Origin: Paenibacillus lutrae
GTDB lineage: Bacteria; Bacillota; Bacilli; Paenibacillales; NBRC-103111
Assembly (NCBI RefSeq): GCF_009757775.1
Contig: NZ_RHLK01000001.1
Location: 161,608 to 225,607, forward strand
DNA: 64,000 nucleotides
Direction: 5' to 3'
Position numbers and translations under genes: made by a program. This document shows, one piece after another, positions 43,651 through 52,848 of the stretch. The notes under the pieces are model-generated. The model made no database searches and was not told the origin of the DNA. It saw nothing but the letters and a program-made list of their open reading frames with translations. Position 1 is the first letter of the stretch. Each line of letters begins with the position of its first letter.

Positions 43651-44067
43651 TTACACCGCGACCAGCTCTACATCAATATTGTTGCGGGTCGCCCGGGAAT
43701 ACGGACATACTTGATGAGCTTCCTGCAGCAGCTCTTCGATCTGACTGCGCTCAAGACCTGGAACCGACAGCTGAAGTTTCGCTGCAAGCTGAAGGCTGCC
43801 ATCGTCATTTTTACCGATTGAAATTTCCGCTGTAAGCTTACCGTTATCTACCGGAATTCCTTTTTTCTTGGCTACCAGTTCAACGGCACTCAGAAAACAA
43901 GCGGAATAACCGGAAGCGAACAATTGTTCGGGATTCGTTCCAGGGCCACCATCTCCACCCATTTCCTTAGGCATGCTGAGCTGCAAATCAAGTTTGCCGT
44001 CTGGAGTAGCTACCCGTCCTTTGCGTCCATTTTCAGCTGTTGCACTTGTCGTATACATGGTTTTCAT
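43651..44067 (-). CDS. ohr: organic hydroperoxide resistance protein, Ohr/OsmC family
   Basis: 138-residue thiol peroxidase that reduces organic and fatty-acid hydroperoxides. Both redox cysteines are visible, in YSACFLSAV and in VCPYSRATRNN, along with NPEQLFASG and the N-terminal MYTTSATAENGRKGRV. GGAAGGAG precedes the ATG. No OhrR gene is adjacent; a MarR gene 11 kb away is paired with another transporter. Confidence 0.95.
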   Translation of the reverse strand: MKTMYTTSATAENGRKGRVATPDGKLDLQLSMPKEMGGDGGPGTNPEQLFASGYSACFLSAVELVAKKKGIPVDNGKLTAEISIGKNDDGSLQLAAKLQLSVPGLERSQIEELLQEAHQVCPYSRATRNNIDVELVAV

Positions 44068-44809
44068 GAGAAAAACTCCTTCCGGATAAGGGATTTGGTC
44101 ATCATAAGTCCTCTATTTCTTAAAGCAACGAAAGAATGTTGAAACTTACTGCGGAGGGCCGGCCAGCTGAGAGTGCAGGAAAATGCCCAAAACACGGGGT
44201 GGGGAACGTGTGTTTGTTTTTGCTGTATTTAGAGCTATACCGGAGTTGGACACCTGTCCTGCGTACCGGGCGTTACGGTTAGATATATAGGGCGCAAAGC
44301 ATGGGTGCAGCAGCGTGATTGGCCTCTGTTCCAGATCAATACGCGGTGCGCAGCATTGACATGATAACCCCCGGATGGGCGTAAGATAGAAGAGACTTCC
44401 AGGCAAAGAAGGATCGGATACACATGGGCCTTATCCTTTCGTTCCAGCCAGAATAGGAAGACTGTCTATATTGTTTCAGAAAGTGGAACAATTATGTACG
44501 GAATTATGATTGTCACCTAAACGGAGCGTGATGAAACAAAGTGATCGTTATGGCCTCATGTGGGTATAATTATTAATATAAACTCATTTTGGATAAGCTC
44601 GATGTAAAGATTTCTCCAGCCCATTGGTGATGGTACGAACAAGAAGTAATTTCCAAGGGAAAAAGAGGGGTAATCTTTTTGCTATTTTGCTCGTATTCAG
44701 GCATAATGACACGTGGGACGCTTGATTCAGCACCCAAAATCACAATTTTCTTTCGAATAGTATACTTAATATGAATGAATCAAGCAGGCACGGACGGGGG
44801 GCTGTTAAA
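44068..44809. other. long intergenic region, no gene recognised
   Basis: About 740 bases between ohr and the pseudokinase gene. Short frames on both strands lack ribosome binding sites and recognisable products. The ohr RBS lies at the left edge and the RBS of the pseudokinase at the right. No tRNA or riboswitch pattern was found. Confidence 0.55.
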
Positions 44810-46144
44810 ATGGAACAACGCATAGGGGAGCGGTACGTGCTTTTTGAACCGGTACATCCTTTAGCGGATGGCGTCATGTATGCAGGGAAAGACCTGTCTT
44901 TGCATCGGGATGTATTTCTTCTTATGGTTGAGAAAACTGGAGACGATTTTGCTTCGGATTATTTGCGCGTATTGGGACAAGCGGCGCAATTTTCGGACGA
45001 ACGTTTTTTTCATATTTTAAATGCGGGCGTTACGGATCATCACTTATATGCTGTACTTACCGCGCAGAAGGGAAATCCGCTGATAGCGCGGCTTGGCCGC
45101 CATCAGATGAGGGGCAATGAGGTCTTAGCCGCTATTTTCGAGCTGGGTAAAGGCATGCAGGAAGCCATGGAAGAGCAGATCTCGGGATACTCCGTTACAG
45201 CAGAGAATATGTGGCTTACCGAACATAACCAGCTTAAGGTGATGAACTACTGGTCACCGGGTAAGCTAGTCCAGCGCGGATCGCTTGGATTGTGCACATT
45301 GTTGTATCAGATATGCACCCATTCCAGACAAGCGCCAAGTAATTTTGAGCAATATCAGTCGAATTTGGTACCGAGTCTCGATGGACTTACTTCTGCTCAG
45401 AAAGAGGCTTTCCTTGCTTTGGCACGCCGTGTATTCAGGGAAGAGGTATCGCTTTCTTCGTTTACCTTCAATCTGCGCGAGATTATAGCGCTGGAGAAAA
45501 TCGAAACGGCTCCACGGGAGAAAATCTCCTATGCCGCCGCTCCAATAGTCGAGCGTGAAGCTTCATCGGCAAGGGAGCATGTGCCAAGCGAGGAGAACAT
45601 GCCTCCGCGCAGAAGTGCGCCTGCCGCTCCGCCTGCTGAGCCTTTGCGCGAAGAAGCGGCGGCGGTGAGAACACGGAGTCCGCAGCAGAGGACTCCCGTG
45701 AAGGAGCGGCCGGAGGAGGAAGCGCCGAAGAATCGGATCGCACTGCGCCGGACGATTTGGGTGCTGGGCACAGCCGCCGTGCTATTACTCGCCATTGCGG
45801 GGTTTATGTACCTCGGCCTGCCGGATGCGCCCGATCAGCAGGCAAATCCGAATCCTGCGGCAACGCCTGCCCCGCCAGCTCCATCGCCTACGGTGAATAC
45901 AACATCACCGACACCGGCACCAACCGTGACGCCACCTGAAGCAGTGGCTGGTGAGGTGCCGAATCTTGTCGGGTTATCACAGAGCGCCGCGGAGAAGCTG
46001 GCCGTTGAAGCAGGCATGAGATATAAATTTTTCCTGGAGCCAAGCGATCAGGAAAAAGGAAAGGTCTTCAGACAGGAGCCGGGTCCCAATACTCCGGCTG
46101 CCAAAGGAGACACGATAACCTTCTGGGTTAGCAAGGGAATTTAG
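44810..46144 (+). CDS. protein-kinase-like pseudokinase with one PASTA domain
   Basis: 444 residues. An N-terminal domain (about 1-240) has the layout of a Ser/Thr kinase (MEQRIGERYVLFEPVH, then EAMEEQISGYSVTAENMWLTEHNQLKVMNYW), but the HRD, DFG and VAIK motifs are absent: the last stretch shows N-Y-W where DFG would be. A proline/glutamate-rich segment, one membrane span (about 312-332), a Thr-Pro linker and a single C-terminal PASTA domain (VPNLVGLSQSAAEKLAVEAGM) follow. I placed the start at ATG 44810, which has GGGGGG upstream. It may be a cell-wall-sensing scaffold. Confidence 0.78.
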   Translation: MEQRIGERYVLFEPVHPLADGVMYAGKDLSLHRDVFLLMVEKTGDDFASDYLRVLGQAAQFSDERFFHILNAGVTDHHLYAVLTAQKGNPLIARLGRHQMRGNEVLAAIFELGKGMQEAMEEQISGYSVTAENMWLTEHNQLKVMNYWSPGKLVQRGSLGLCTLLYQICTHSRQAPSNFEQYQSNLVPSLDGLTSAQKEAFLALARRVFREEVSLSSFTFNLREIIALEKIETAPREKISYAAAPIVEREASSAREHVPSEENMPPRRSAPAAPPAEPLREEAAAVRTRSPQQRTPVKERPEEEAPKNRIALRRTIWVLGTAAVLLLAIAGFMYLGLPDAPDQQANPNPAATPAPPAPSPTVNTTSPTPAPTVTPPEAVAGEVPNLVGLSQSAAEKLAVEAGMRYKFFLEPSDQEKGKVFRQEPGPNTPAAKGDTITFWVSKGI

Positions 46145-46195
46145 TTCCCAAGACCTGAAATCATAACCGATCTGACATAGGAATAATCGCAAAAC

Positions 46196-46243
46196 AACGG
46201 GCTGTCTTCCAGATCAAACGATCTGAAAGGCAGCCCGTTTACT
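46196..46243 (+). terminator. intrinsic terminator
   Basis: AACGGGCTG/CAGCCCGTT outer stem with inner CAGATC/GATCTG, then TTTACTTT. Confidence 0.78.
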
Positions 46244-46376
46244 TTGTCCAACCTTTTAAGAGAACCGGAAGCAAAGGATTTTGCCCCTTCAAAAGACATA
46301 TGAATCCTTTCCGTTTACATGGTAATCGATTACCATTATTGTAAAATAAGGTTAAATAGAGAAAGGACAGAGGCGA

Positions 46377-46934
46377 GTGGATAAGGAATGGTCGGTATGG
46401 GGCAATGAACGCAATATTTTTAAATTGCTTACGCATTCAGAAGGATCCTCTGTCAATATGCTGGAGATCCTTTTGCAGGACAAATTATCTTTCCGTTTAA
46501 TCGACCATCAAGTTATACCGGGTTCAGAGATACAGCCAGAGGTCCAAACTGTCCTTCAGACAACAGATCCGATTATCCGGCGTGTCAGCGCTTGGATCTA
46601 CCGGAATGAACTTATTGCTTACCAGCAGCTGCTTGCTCCCGTAAATGTCATGCTTGAATCCCAGACTGAAGAACTGGATGGGGACGGCGAGCCTCTGGAG
46701 AAACAAATCGATCATCTGGAAACGCAGAGGAAAATTGTATACACCGGATTTGAATCCAGTCAAACGGCCTCAGAGTACTTGAATCCCATCCGGTTGCCCA
46801 AAGATATGTACCCTGTCAAAGAAACGCATCTGATTTCCAGTGGCTCTGTATGTTTTGTACTCAAAGAGCTGTTCGATGCCGAATTAATTCTACGTCAGAT
46901 AAGACTGCAATTTCGCAAAGAAATTTTTATGTAA
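46377..46934 (+). CDS. chorismate-lyase-fold (UTRA/UbiC-like) hypothetical protein
   Basis: 185 residues. RRVSAWIYRNELIAYQQLLAPVNVM and LLTHSEGSSVNMLEILLQDKL recall the chorismate pyruvate-lyase / UTRA ligand fold, but without the N-terminal GntR helix-turn-helix of UTRA regulators. It could be a stand-alone sensor or enzyme. The start is GTG 46377 with AGAGGCGA upstream. No neighbour suggests a pathway. Confidence 0.42.
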   Translation: MDKEWSVWGNERNIFKLLTHSEGSSVNMLEILLQDKLSFRLIDHQVIPGSEIQPEVQTVLQTTDPIIRRVSAWIYRNELIAYQQLLAPVNVMLESQTEELDGDGEPLEKQIDHLETQRKIVYTGFESSQTASEYLNPIRLPKDMYPVKETHLISSGSVCFVLKELFDAELILRQIRLQFRKEIFM

Positions 46935-46964
46935 GATATCCTATCTTAGGATGAGTACCTGCAC

Positions 46965-46988
46965 AACCCGCTCAATCAGCGGGTTTTT
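46965..46988. terminator. intrinsic terminator
   Basis: AACCCGCT / AGCGGGTT and TTTT. It could serve the plus-strand gene at 46934 and, less well, the small minus-strand gene. Confidence 0.8.
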
Positions 46989-47017
46989 GTTTATGTCGAT
47001 TTTATTAACGATATCAA

Positions 47018-47203
47018 TTATCCGTGATAGCTCCCGGAAGGTTCGTTTAAGACCCACTCTAACATCATCGTCATATCTTCTAATTTCTCGATTTGTATGT
47101 TCAGGATATTGTTCTCTTTATCCTTTTCCAGCTGCTGCTGAATAAATTGTTTCTGTTTAGTTAACTCCGTTAATTTTCTTCTGACTTGATCCGCCGTCCG
47201 CAT
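47018..47203 (-). CDS. small coiled-coil hypothetical protein, 61 aa
   Basis: 61-residue, highly charged, almost all-helical protein (heptad-like RKLTELTKQKQFIQQQLEKDKEN). GGGAGGG lies five bases before the ATG, so translation is credible. No membrane segment or motif. Probably a small conserved protein of Paenibacillaceae; function unknown. Confidence 0.68.
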   Translation of the reverse strand: MRTADQVRRKLTELTKQKQFIQQQLEKDKENNILNIQIEKLEDMTMMLEWVLNEPSGSYHG

Positions 47204-47441
47204 GAATTACCCTCCCATTCTTTCTTCTTGAATTTTATGATACCAAATTATTCTAACATGGCCTAATACGGAAGGGTCAAGGGCAGGCGTTTGTCGTATG
47301 AAGACGAATAAACGCATATTTCATAGAAATTTTGCATAATAACTCGCAACCTCGTTTTGAAACTGGGTAAAATAAGGTATGATCATGTAGGGTTCTAATA
47401 CTGGGATATTCGGGAACACTAGTTTACGGAGGTTAATCATC

Positions 47442-48887
47442 TTGGAAATTATGCAGCATATCTACTCCTTAATCCCCATACTGAACTTGCTGTTTGCCGC
47501 AGCCGTGGTTTTTTTGGAGAGAAAGAACCCGGGAGTAACATGGGCCTGGGTAATGGTTCTCGTTTTTTTACCGGGTTTCGGATTTTTTCTCTACTTGGTT
47601 TTCGGGCAGAACCTGAGCCGCAGAAAAATCTACAAACTGAAAGAATTTAATCAAAAAGACATTGAAGCGATTATTGAAGGACAGCGGCAAGGTTTCCGGG
47701 AAAGTGAAATTCAATATAAAGATCCGCTTATGGCGGATTATCAAGATTTGATTTATATGAATTTATCCAGCAGTGCCGCCGTCTATACGCAGGATAACGA
47801 AGTGGTTACCTATACGGATGGAAACCGTAAATTCAATGCGTTGCTAGATGCCATCCGGAAAGCTACAAATCATATCCACCTCATGTATTACATTGTGAAG
47901 GACGATCGGCTGGGACAACGGATTCTGGAAGCGCTGACGGTCAAAGCGAGAGAAGGCGTCAAGGTACGTTTCCTCTACGACGATATCGGGAGTGTCTGGC
48001 TGCCTAAATCTTTCTTTCGTCCGCTGCTTGAAGCCGGTGGCGAGGTTGCCGTCTTCTTTCCTTCGAAGATCCCTTATCTAAACTTCCGGTTCAATTACCG
48101 CAACCATAGGAAACTCGCTATTATAGACGGGGCAGTGGGCTTCATCGGGGGATTCAATATTGGGGACGAGTACTTGGGGCTTCTCCAGCGCTTCGGATAC
48201 TGGCGTGATACTCACTTGAAGATTGAGGGAAGTGCGGTTCTCCAAATGCAGGCGCAGTTTTTTATGGACTGGAACCTTGCTTCTTCTAATGCGATTAAGC
48301 CTGAAGGCCGGTATTACCCGCGCATTCCTTTTAACGGAAAAGTAGGGGTTCAAATTGTATCGAGCGGACCGGACAGTGAACTCGAGCAGATTCGCAACGG
48401 GTACCTCAAGATGATTTATGCAGCCAAAGAGAGCATCTATATTCAAACCCCTTATTTTATCCCGGATGAGAGCCTAATGACAGCTGTTAAAATGGCAGCC
48501 TTGGCGGGGGTGGACATCCGCATCATGATCCCTTCGGTTCCGGACCACAAAATGGTTTACTGGGCTACAACATCTTACTTGGGGGAACTGCTGAACCTGG
48601 GCGTGAAAGGATTCTTATATGAAAAAGGCTTCCTACATGCGAAAACGATTGTTATTGACGGCAAAGTCGCTTCGATCGGGACAGCTAATGTAGATATTCG
48701 CAGCTTTAAGCTGAATTTTGAAGTGAATGCCTTTATTTACGATACGGAAACCGCTGCGCGGCAGAAGAAGATTTTTGAGAAAGACATGCTTCACTGCTCG
48801 GAATTTACACCCGCTATGTTCCGGAACCGCTCTCTGCCAGCCCGGTTTAAAGAATCGCTGGCCCGGCTTATCTCCCCGATTTTATAG
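47442..48887 (+). CDS. cls: cardiolipin synthase
   Basis: 481-residue phospholipase-D superfamily enzyme of the membrane that joins two phosphatidylglycerols to cardiolipin. Two N-terminal spans (about 8-55) precede two HKD motifs: NHRKLAIIDG (about 224) and HAKTIVIDG (about 402), each followed by the expected GG/N-V-D residues. The start is TTG 47442: GGAGG lies nine bases before it, while the next ATG (47451) is too far. Monocistronic; ended by the terminator at 48975. Confidence 0.93.
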   Translation: MEIMQHIYSLIPILNLLFAAAVVFLERKNPGVTWAWVMVLVFLPGFGFFLYLVFGQNLSRRKIYKLKEFNQKDIEAIIEGQRQGFRESEIQYKDPLMADYQDLIYMNLSSSAAVYTQDNEVVTYTDGNRKFNALLDAIRKATNHIHLMYYIVKDDRLGQRILEALTVKAREGVKVRFLYDDIGSVWLPKSFFRPLLEAGGEVAVFFPSKIPYLNFRFNYRNHRKLAIIDGAVGFIGGFNIGDEYLGLLQRFGYWRDTHLKIEGSAVLQMQAQFFMDWNLASSNAIKPEGRYYPRIPFNGKVGVQIVSSGPDSELEQIRNGYLKMIYAAKESIYIQTPYFIPDESLMTAVKMAALAGVDIRIMIPSVPDHKMVYWATTSYLGELLNLGVKGFLYEKGFLHAKTIVIDGKVASIGTANVDIRSFKLNFEVNAFIYDTETAARQKKIFEKDMLHCSEFTPAMFRNRSLPARFKESLARLISPIL

Positions 48888-48974
48888 ATCTGTAGATTTA
48901 GAATTTCGCGTCTTAAAGATACGGTGATAAGGTGAGCAGGTTAAGTAGAAGCCGTTTATAGGGATTCCAAAGTT

Positions 48975-49020
48975 AAAAAAGCCATCCTTTTACCCGACAG
49001 GGGAAAAGATGGCTTTTTGC
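48975..49020. terminator. intrinsic terminator of cls
   Basis: AAAAAAGCCATCcTTTTACCC and GGGgAAAAgATGGCTTTTT pair over most of their length, with T-runs on both sides. Confidence 0.85.
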
Positions 49021-49124
49021 TATTGGACGAATGTCTTACGAGAATCAGGTTACCGGCTCTGCTCATGGGTGGAGCGCTCCCATTAAGATTAAACATTAAA
49101 AGTCAGGAGAATATCCTCCGCCTA

Positions 49125-49174
49125 TTGACAATAAAGACAATCCCTTGTATGGTTAATTACATGAGTAACTAACC
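49125..49174 (+). promoter_or_regulatory. promoter with overlapping GntR operator
   Basis: TTGACA (49125-49130), 17 bases, TATGGT (49148-49153). The inverted repeat GGTTAATTAC - ATGA - GTAACTAACC (49151-49174), ten-base arms with one mismatch, overlaps the -10 and the start site, as expected for autorepression. Confidence 0.68.
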
Positions 49175-49204
49175 AGCTAACTATCAAGGATTGGAGGATA
49201 CCCA

Positions 49205-49573
49205 ATGGGCTTTGAGATCGATGACAGCCGGCCGATTTTTGTGCAGATCGCGGAGAAAATTGAAGATGACATCATGGAGAAGCGGCTGCCCGAGGAAGCA
49301 CAAGTGCCATCAACCAATCAATTCGCCGCCTTTTATCACATTAATCCTGCAACGGCGGCAAAAGGCGTAAATTTACTCGTTGACCAAGGTATTTTATACA
49401 AGAAGCGGGGGATCGGAATGTTCGTGGCAGAAGGAGCACGTGGTGTTTTAATGGAGAAACGCAAGACCGAGTTTTATGAACAATATGTCATTACGATGAT
49501 TAGAGAAGCGGAGAAGCTTGGCATTACAACCGACCAATTAACGGATATGATCCGCTCAGGAGGCAAACGATGA
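49205..49573 (+). CDS. GntR-family regulator, YtrA type
   Basis: 122-residue repressor consisting of a winged helix (about 12-78; PIFVQIAEKIEDDIM, STNQFAAFYHINPATAAKGVNLLVDQGILYKKRGIGMFV) and a short C-terminal helix, which is the YtrA subgroup. TTGGAGGATACCCA precedes the ATG. It overlaps the ABC ATPase by four bases and a palindrome covers the promoter. YtrA-type operons are usually induced by cell-wall-active antibiotics; this is inference here. Confidence 0.93.
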   Translation: MGFEIDDSRPIFVQIAEKIEDDIMEKRLPEEAQVPSTNQFAAFYHINPATAAKGVNLLVDQGILYKKRGIGMFVAEGARGVLMEKRKTEFYEQYVITMIREAEKLGITTDQLTDMIRSGGKR

Positions 49574-50469
49574 TCAATTACGCTGTGGAGGTTAACCGTC
49601 TGACGAAGTCTTTCGGCACTGTAACGGCCGTGCAGGATGTAAGCTTCAAGCTTGAGAGCAATAAAATCTATGGGTTTCTTGGCAGAAACGGGGCGGGTAA
49701 GACGACAATCATGCAGATGCTCACATCTCAATCGTTCGCATCGTCCGGGGAAGTGAAAATATTCGGCGAAGACCCGTACGAGAACTATAATGTGCTTCGG
49801 CAAATATGCTTTATCAAAGAAAGCCAGAAATATCCGGATTCCTTCCGTATTAAAGATGTATTGAAAGTATCTGAGGGAATTTTCCCCGATTGGGATGAGG
49901 AATACGCGCTGAAGCTTATCGAGGATTTTCAGCTTCCCTTGAACCGCACGATGAAAAAATTGTCACGCGGTATGCTATCGGCAGCCGGGATAGTCGTTGG
50001 GCTGGCCAGCCGTGCTCCGCTGACGATCTTTGACGAACCTTATCTCGGGCTTGATGCGGTTGCCCGGGGGCTGTTCTACGATCTGCTGATTGAAGATTAT
50101 GCGATGCATCCCCGGACGATCATTCTGTCAACCCATCTGATAGATGAAGTCAGCAAGCTGCTTGAGCATATCATCCTGATCGATAAGGGCCGCCTTTTAT
50201 TGAATGAAGATGCAGATGCTTTGCGCGGACGTGCCTATACGGTTGTAGGAAGCACTTCTTCTGTCCAATCCTTCATTACCGGTAAAGAAGTCATACACCT
50301 CGAACCGTTCGTATCTATGCTTTCGGCTACTATAATGGGGGCGTTAAAGTCTGAAGATAGGTCACTAGCGGCTGAGATGGGCCTGGAGATATCTCCGGTA
50401 TCGCTGCAGCAGCTCGTTGTCCATATGACGAAATCTAACCTCGACGAAAAGGTGGGGAACGGAAGATGA
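49570..50469 (+). CDS. ABC ATP-binding protein of GntR operon
   Basis: 299-residue ATPase: Walker A GFLGRNGAGKTTIMQ, signature-like LSRGMLSAAGIVVGLA and Walker B LTIFDEPYLGLD. The signature motif deviates from LSGGQ (LSRGM), as is common in YtrB-type ATPases. About 75 C-terminal residues are not conserved. Overlaps both the regulator before it and the permease after it by ATGA, giving a tight three-gene operon. Confidence 0.92.
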   Translation: MINYAVEVNRLTKSFGTVTAVQDVSFKLESNKIYGFLGRNGAGKTTIMQMLTSQSFASSGEVKIFGEDPYENYNVLRQICFIKESQKYPDSFRIKDVLKVSEGIFPDWDEEYALKLIEDFQLPLNRTMKKLSRGMLSAAGIVVGLASRAPLTIFDEPYLGLDAVARGLFYDLLIEDYAMHPRTIILSTHLIDEVSKLLEHIILIDKGRLLLNEDADALRGRAYTVVGSTSSVQSFITGKEVIHLEPFVSMLSATIMGALKSEDRSLAAEMGLEISPVSLQQLVVHMTKSNLDEKVGNGR

Positions 50470-51155
50470 GCAGAATTCAGGGGGCTTTGAATATCCATCT
50501 CAGGCAGATCATCGGGTGGGTATACGTTCCGTGGGGTATTCTATTGGCAAGTTTCTTGGTTAATTACACGATTAGCCTGGCGCTCACCAGCAAGACGGAT
50601 TTTTACACGGGCGGCATTTCTTCCATTGTTGTCTATATGTTTGTTGCAGGCATTATTGCGGTTACTCAGACTTTTCCGTTTGCTTTAAACTTAAGCATCC
50701 GGAGGAAGGACTATTTTCTTGGTACGATTCTCATGATAAGTATGACAAGTTTTTTTACTTCTATCGTTTGGATGCTTTTGTCCGGAGTAGAGGTATGGAC
50801 GAATTCGTGGGGGACCCAGCTGCACTTTTTTAATCTGCCTTATCTGAACGAGGGTTCCCTGTTTCAGCAAATGATTTTGTATTTCCTTGTCCTGATCAAT
50901 CTGGGCATCCTGGGCTTCGGTATCGGGAGTATTTATCAGCGGTTTGGCGGTAAAGGAACGCTTCTCTTTTTTGCCGTCCTATTCGTTCTTAGCTCGTTCT
51001 TGGTTTTCATAATCTCACGCCAGGAACTCTGGGTGTCCTTATTCCGCTGGTTTGTAAGTCATTCCGCTTTCGAAATAGCTTTAAGTACGATTCCGTTGAC
51101 ACTTGTCTATGCCGCGATTACTTATCTATTGCTTCGCAGATCAGGTGTACGTTAG
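50466..51155 (+). CDS. ABC permease of GntR operon
   Basis: 229-residue integral membrane protein with six predicted spans, YtrC/YtrD-like. An LGTILMISMTSFFTSIVWMLL segment and a C-terminal IALSTIPLTLVYAAITYLLLRR span are visible. Four-base overlap with the ATPase start/stop. It ends 82 bases before the bidirectional terminator at 51239. Confidence 0.85.
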   Translation: MSRIQGALNIHLRQIIGWVYVPWGILLASFLVNYTISLALTSKTDFYTGGISSIVVYMFVAGIIAVTQTFPFALNLSIRRKDYFLGTILMISMTSFFTSIVWMLLSGVEVWTNSWGTQLHFFNLPYLNEGSLFQQMILYFLVLINLGILGFGIGSIYQRFGGKGTLLFFAVLFVLSSFLVFIISRQELWVSLFRWFVSHSAFEIALSTIPLTLVYAAITYLLLRRSGVR

Positions 51156-51157
51156 AG

Positions 51158-51185
51158 GGGTAACATATTATTTATTATGTAACCA
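51158..51185 (+). promoter_or_regulatory. second dif-like 11-6-11 site
   Basis: Left arm GGGTAACATAT, centre TATTTA, right arm TTATGTAACCA, directly after the permease stop. Same orientation and spacing as 39310-39337. It could also be a regulator site, because its outer GGTAAC/GTAACC recalls the nearby GntR operator. Confidence 0.4.
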
Positions 51186-51238
51186 ATATTTCATAAGCCA
51201 CCAGCGTTGGTATGGTGTGGATGAGTCCCGCATCCAAT

Positions 51239-51272
51239 AAAAGGCCCAAGCACTTAAGAGTGCTTGGGCCTT
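51239..51272. terminator. bidirectional intrinsic terminator
   Basis: Perfect 15-bp stem AAAGGCCCAAGCACT / AGTGCTTGGGCCTTT with a four-base loop, between the permease and the convergent CorC-family gene. Confidence 0.92.
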
Positions 51273-51286
51273 TTAAACTGGCAAAC

Positions 51287-52612
51287 CTACTGGCTGCCGC
51301 TTGCAATTTCTTTCTCCGCGCTGTCTTCGATAATCATTTCAACCTTGCGGATCCGGTTCTTGCTGACTTCACGTACGATAAAGTGAAGTTCTTCATAAAT
51401 ATATTTTTTACCCATCTTAGGCTCGGTCATACGGCTGTAGAGCCAACCGCCCACGGTATCAACTTCTTCGTCATCAAAATTCTTCCCGGTCAGATCACTT
51501 AATTCATTCAGGGAAACTTTACCGTCGAGCAGGTAGCAGTTTTCATCAAGTTTCTCGATATCGATACGTTCGTCTGCATCGAATTCATCCCGGATTTCAC
51601 CAACGATTTCTTCCAATATATCTTCGATGGTAATGATACCGGATGTTCCGCCATATTCGTCAACCAGTACAGCAATATGAACCCGCTCTGACTGCATTCT
51701 CTTGAGCAAAGACTTGACCGGTGTTACTTCGGACACCGTAAGAACCGGATGAACCAGCGTTCTGAAATCAAGGTCCCGGTTATTCTCAAGTTCGAGGAAG
51801 AGCTGCTTGGTGTTAATCATACCCACAATATTATCTTTACTGTCTGTTGCGATCGGAAAACGGGTATATTGTTCCCGGCGGATAATATCCATATTGTCTT
51901 GCAGGGATAAATTAGTGAACAAACAGATCATGTCTGTGCGTGGAACCATAATTTCTTTGGCCAGCATTTCATCGAATGCGAAGATACGGCTTACATAACC
52001 ATATTCGGTTTTGTTGATTTTACCGTTCTGGAAGCTCTCGGAGAGAATGATCTGAAGTTCTTCTTCCGAATGGGCATCTTCGTGCTCTTTGGCAGGCTTC
52101 ATTCCGAACAATTTAATAAGGGCATTCGCAGATCCGTTAAGGACCCAGATGAACGGATACAAGATTTTATAGAACCAGATGATAGGCCTTGCAACCAGGA
52201 ATGAGATGAATTCAGCTTTTTGAATCGCCCATGATTTAGGTGCAAGTTCGCCGACTACGACATGAAGATAAGTCATGGAGACGAAAGCAACGGCATAGGA
52301 AATCAAATGACTGAGATCGGGACTAAGATTCCACTGCTCGAAAAGAGGTGTCAGTATCTTCTCTACGGTTGGTTCACCGAGTGTACCGATACCCAGAGCG
52401 GTCATCGTAATACCAAGTTGACATGCGGATAAATAACCATCCAGGTTGCTCGTTACTTGCTGTACAGCTAACGCGTTCTTTCGTCCTTCGAGAACCAATT
52501 GATCGACCCGGCTGCCCCTGATTCTAATGATGGCAAACTCTGTCGCAACAAAAAACGCGGTTAAAAAGATTAAAACGGCAACCAAGAAAAGATTTAACCC
52601 TATACTGCCCAT
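51287..52612 (-). CDS. CNNM/HlyC-CorC family membrane protein, copy 1
   Basis: 441-residue protein of the DUF21-CBS-CorC_HlyC family (YhdP/MpfA-like in Firmicutes, linked to magnesium or cobalt efflux and resistance). The N-terminal DUF21 domain has three to four spans (NLFLVAVLIFLTAFFVATEFAIIRIR), then two CBS domains (about 200-330; MVPRTDMICLF, VLVDEYGGTSGIITIEDILEEIVG) and a C-terminal CorC/HlyC domain. A palindrome shared with the divergent DUF1836 gene lies 35 bases upstream. Confidence 0.92.
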   Translation of the reverse strand: MGSIGLNLFLVAVLIFLTAFFVATEFAIIRIRGSRVDQLVLEGRKNALAVQQVTSNLDGYLSACQLGITMTALGIGTLGEPTVEKILTPLFEQWNLSPDLSHLISYAVAFVSMTYLHVVVGELAPKSWAIQKAEFISFLVARPIIWFYKILYPFIWVLNGSANALIKLFGMKPAKEHEDAHSEEELQIILSESFQNGKINKTEYGYVSRIFAFDEMLAKEIMVPRTDMICLFTNLSLQDNMDIIRREQYTRFPIATDSKDNIVGMINTKQLFLELENNRDLDFRTLVHPVLTVSEVTPVKSLLKRMQSERVHIAVLVDEYGGTSGIITIEDILEEIVGEIRDEFDADERIDIEKLDENCYLLDGKVSLNELSDLTGKNFDDEEVDTVGGWLYSRMTEPKMGKKYIYEELHFIVREVSKNRIRKVEMIIEDSAEKEIASGSQ

Positions 52613-52646
52613 ACTTCATCGTCACAATCCTTTATGTATAAAATAT

Positions 52647-52661
52647 AAGTTCTTATGAACT
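52647..52661. promoter_or_regulatory. palindrome near the CorC copy 1 start
   Basis: AAGTTCTTATGAACT: arms AGTTC/GAACT around TTAT. Nearly the same as 52807-52822. Confidence 0.5.
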
Positions 52662-52806
52662 AATATAACGAACTTAGCGGGTCCTGACAAACTCAGTTTT
52701 ACCCCCTCACAGACAATGAAAGAGGATATTTTCTAAAAAATCTGATTATACATCCATTTTTCATGGGATATCTGGTCTTTACAAGCTAAAGGACTAGGCG
52801 TATGAT

Positions 52807-52822
52807 AAGTTCATATGAACTT
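52807..52822. promoter_or_regulatory. perfect 16-bp palindrome before the DUF1836 gene
   Basis: AAGTTCATATGAACTT, 26 bases before the ATG at 52849. With 52647-52661 it forms a pair in the divergent intergenic region, most simply operators of the DUF1836 regulator. Confidence 0.55.
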
Positions 52823-52848
52823 GAAATTAAAAGTACGGAGGACCATCT

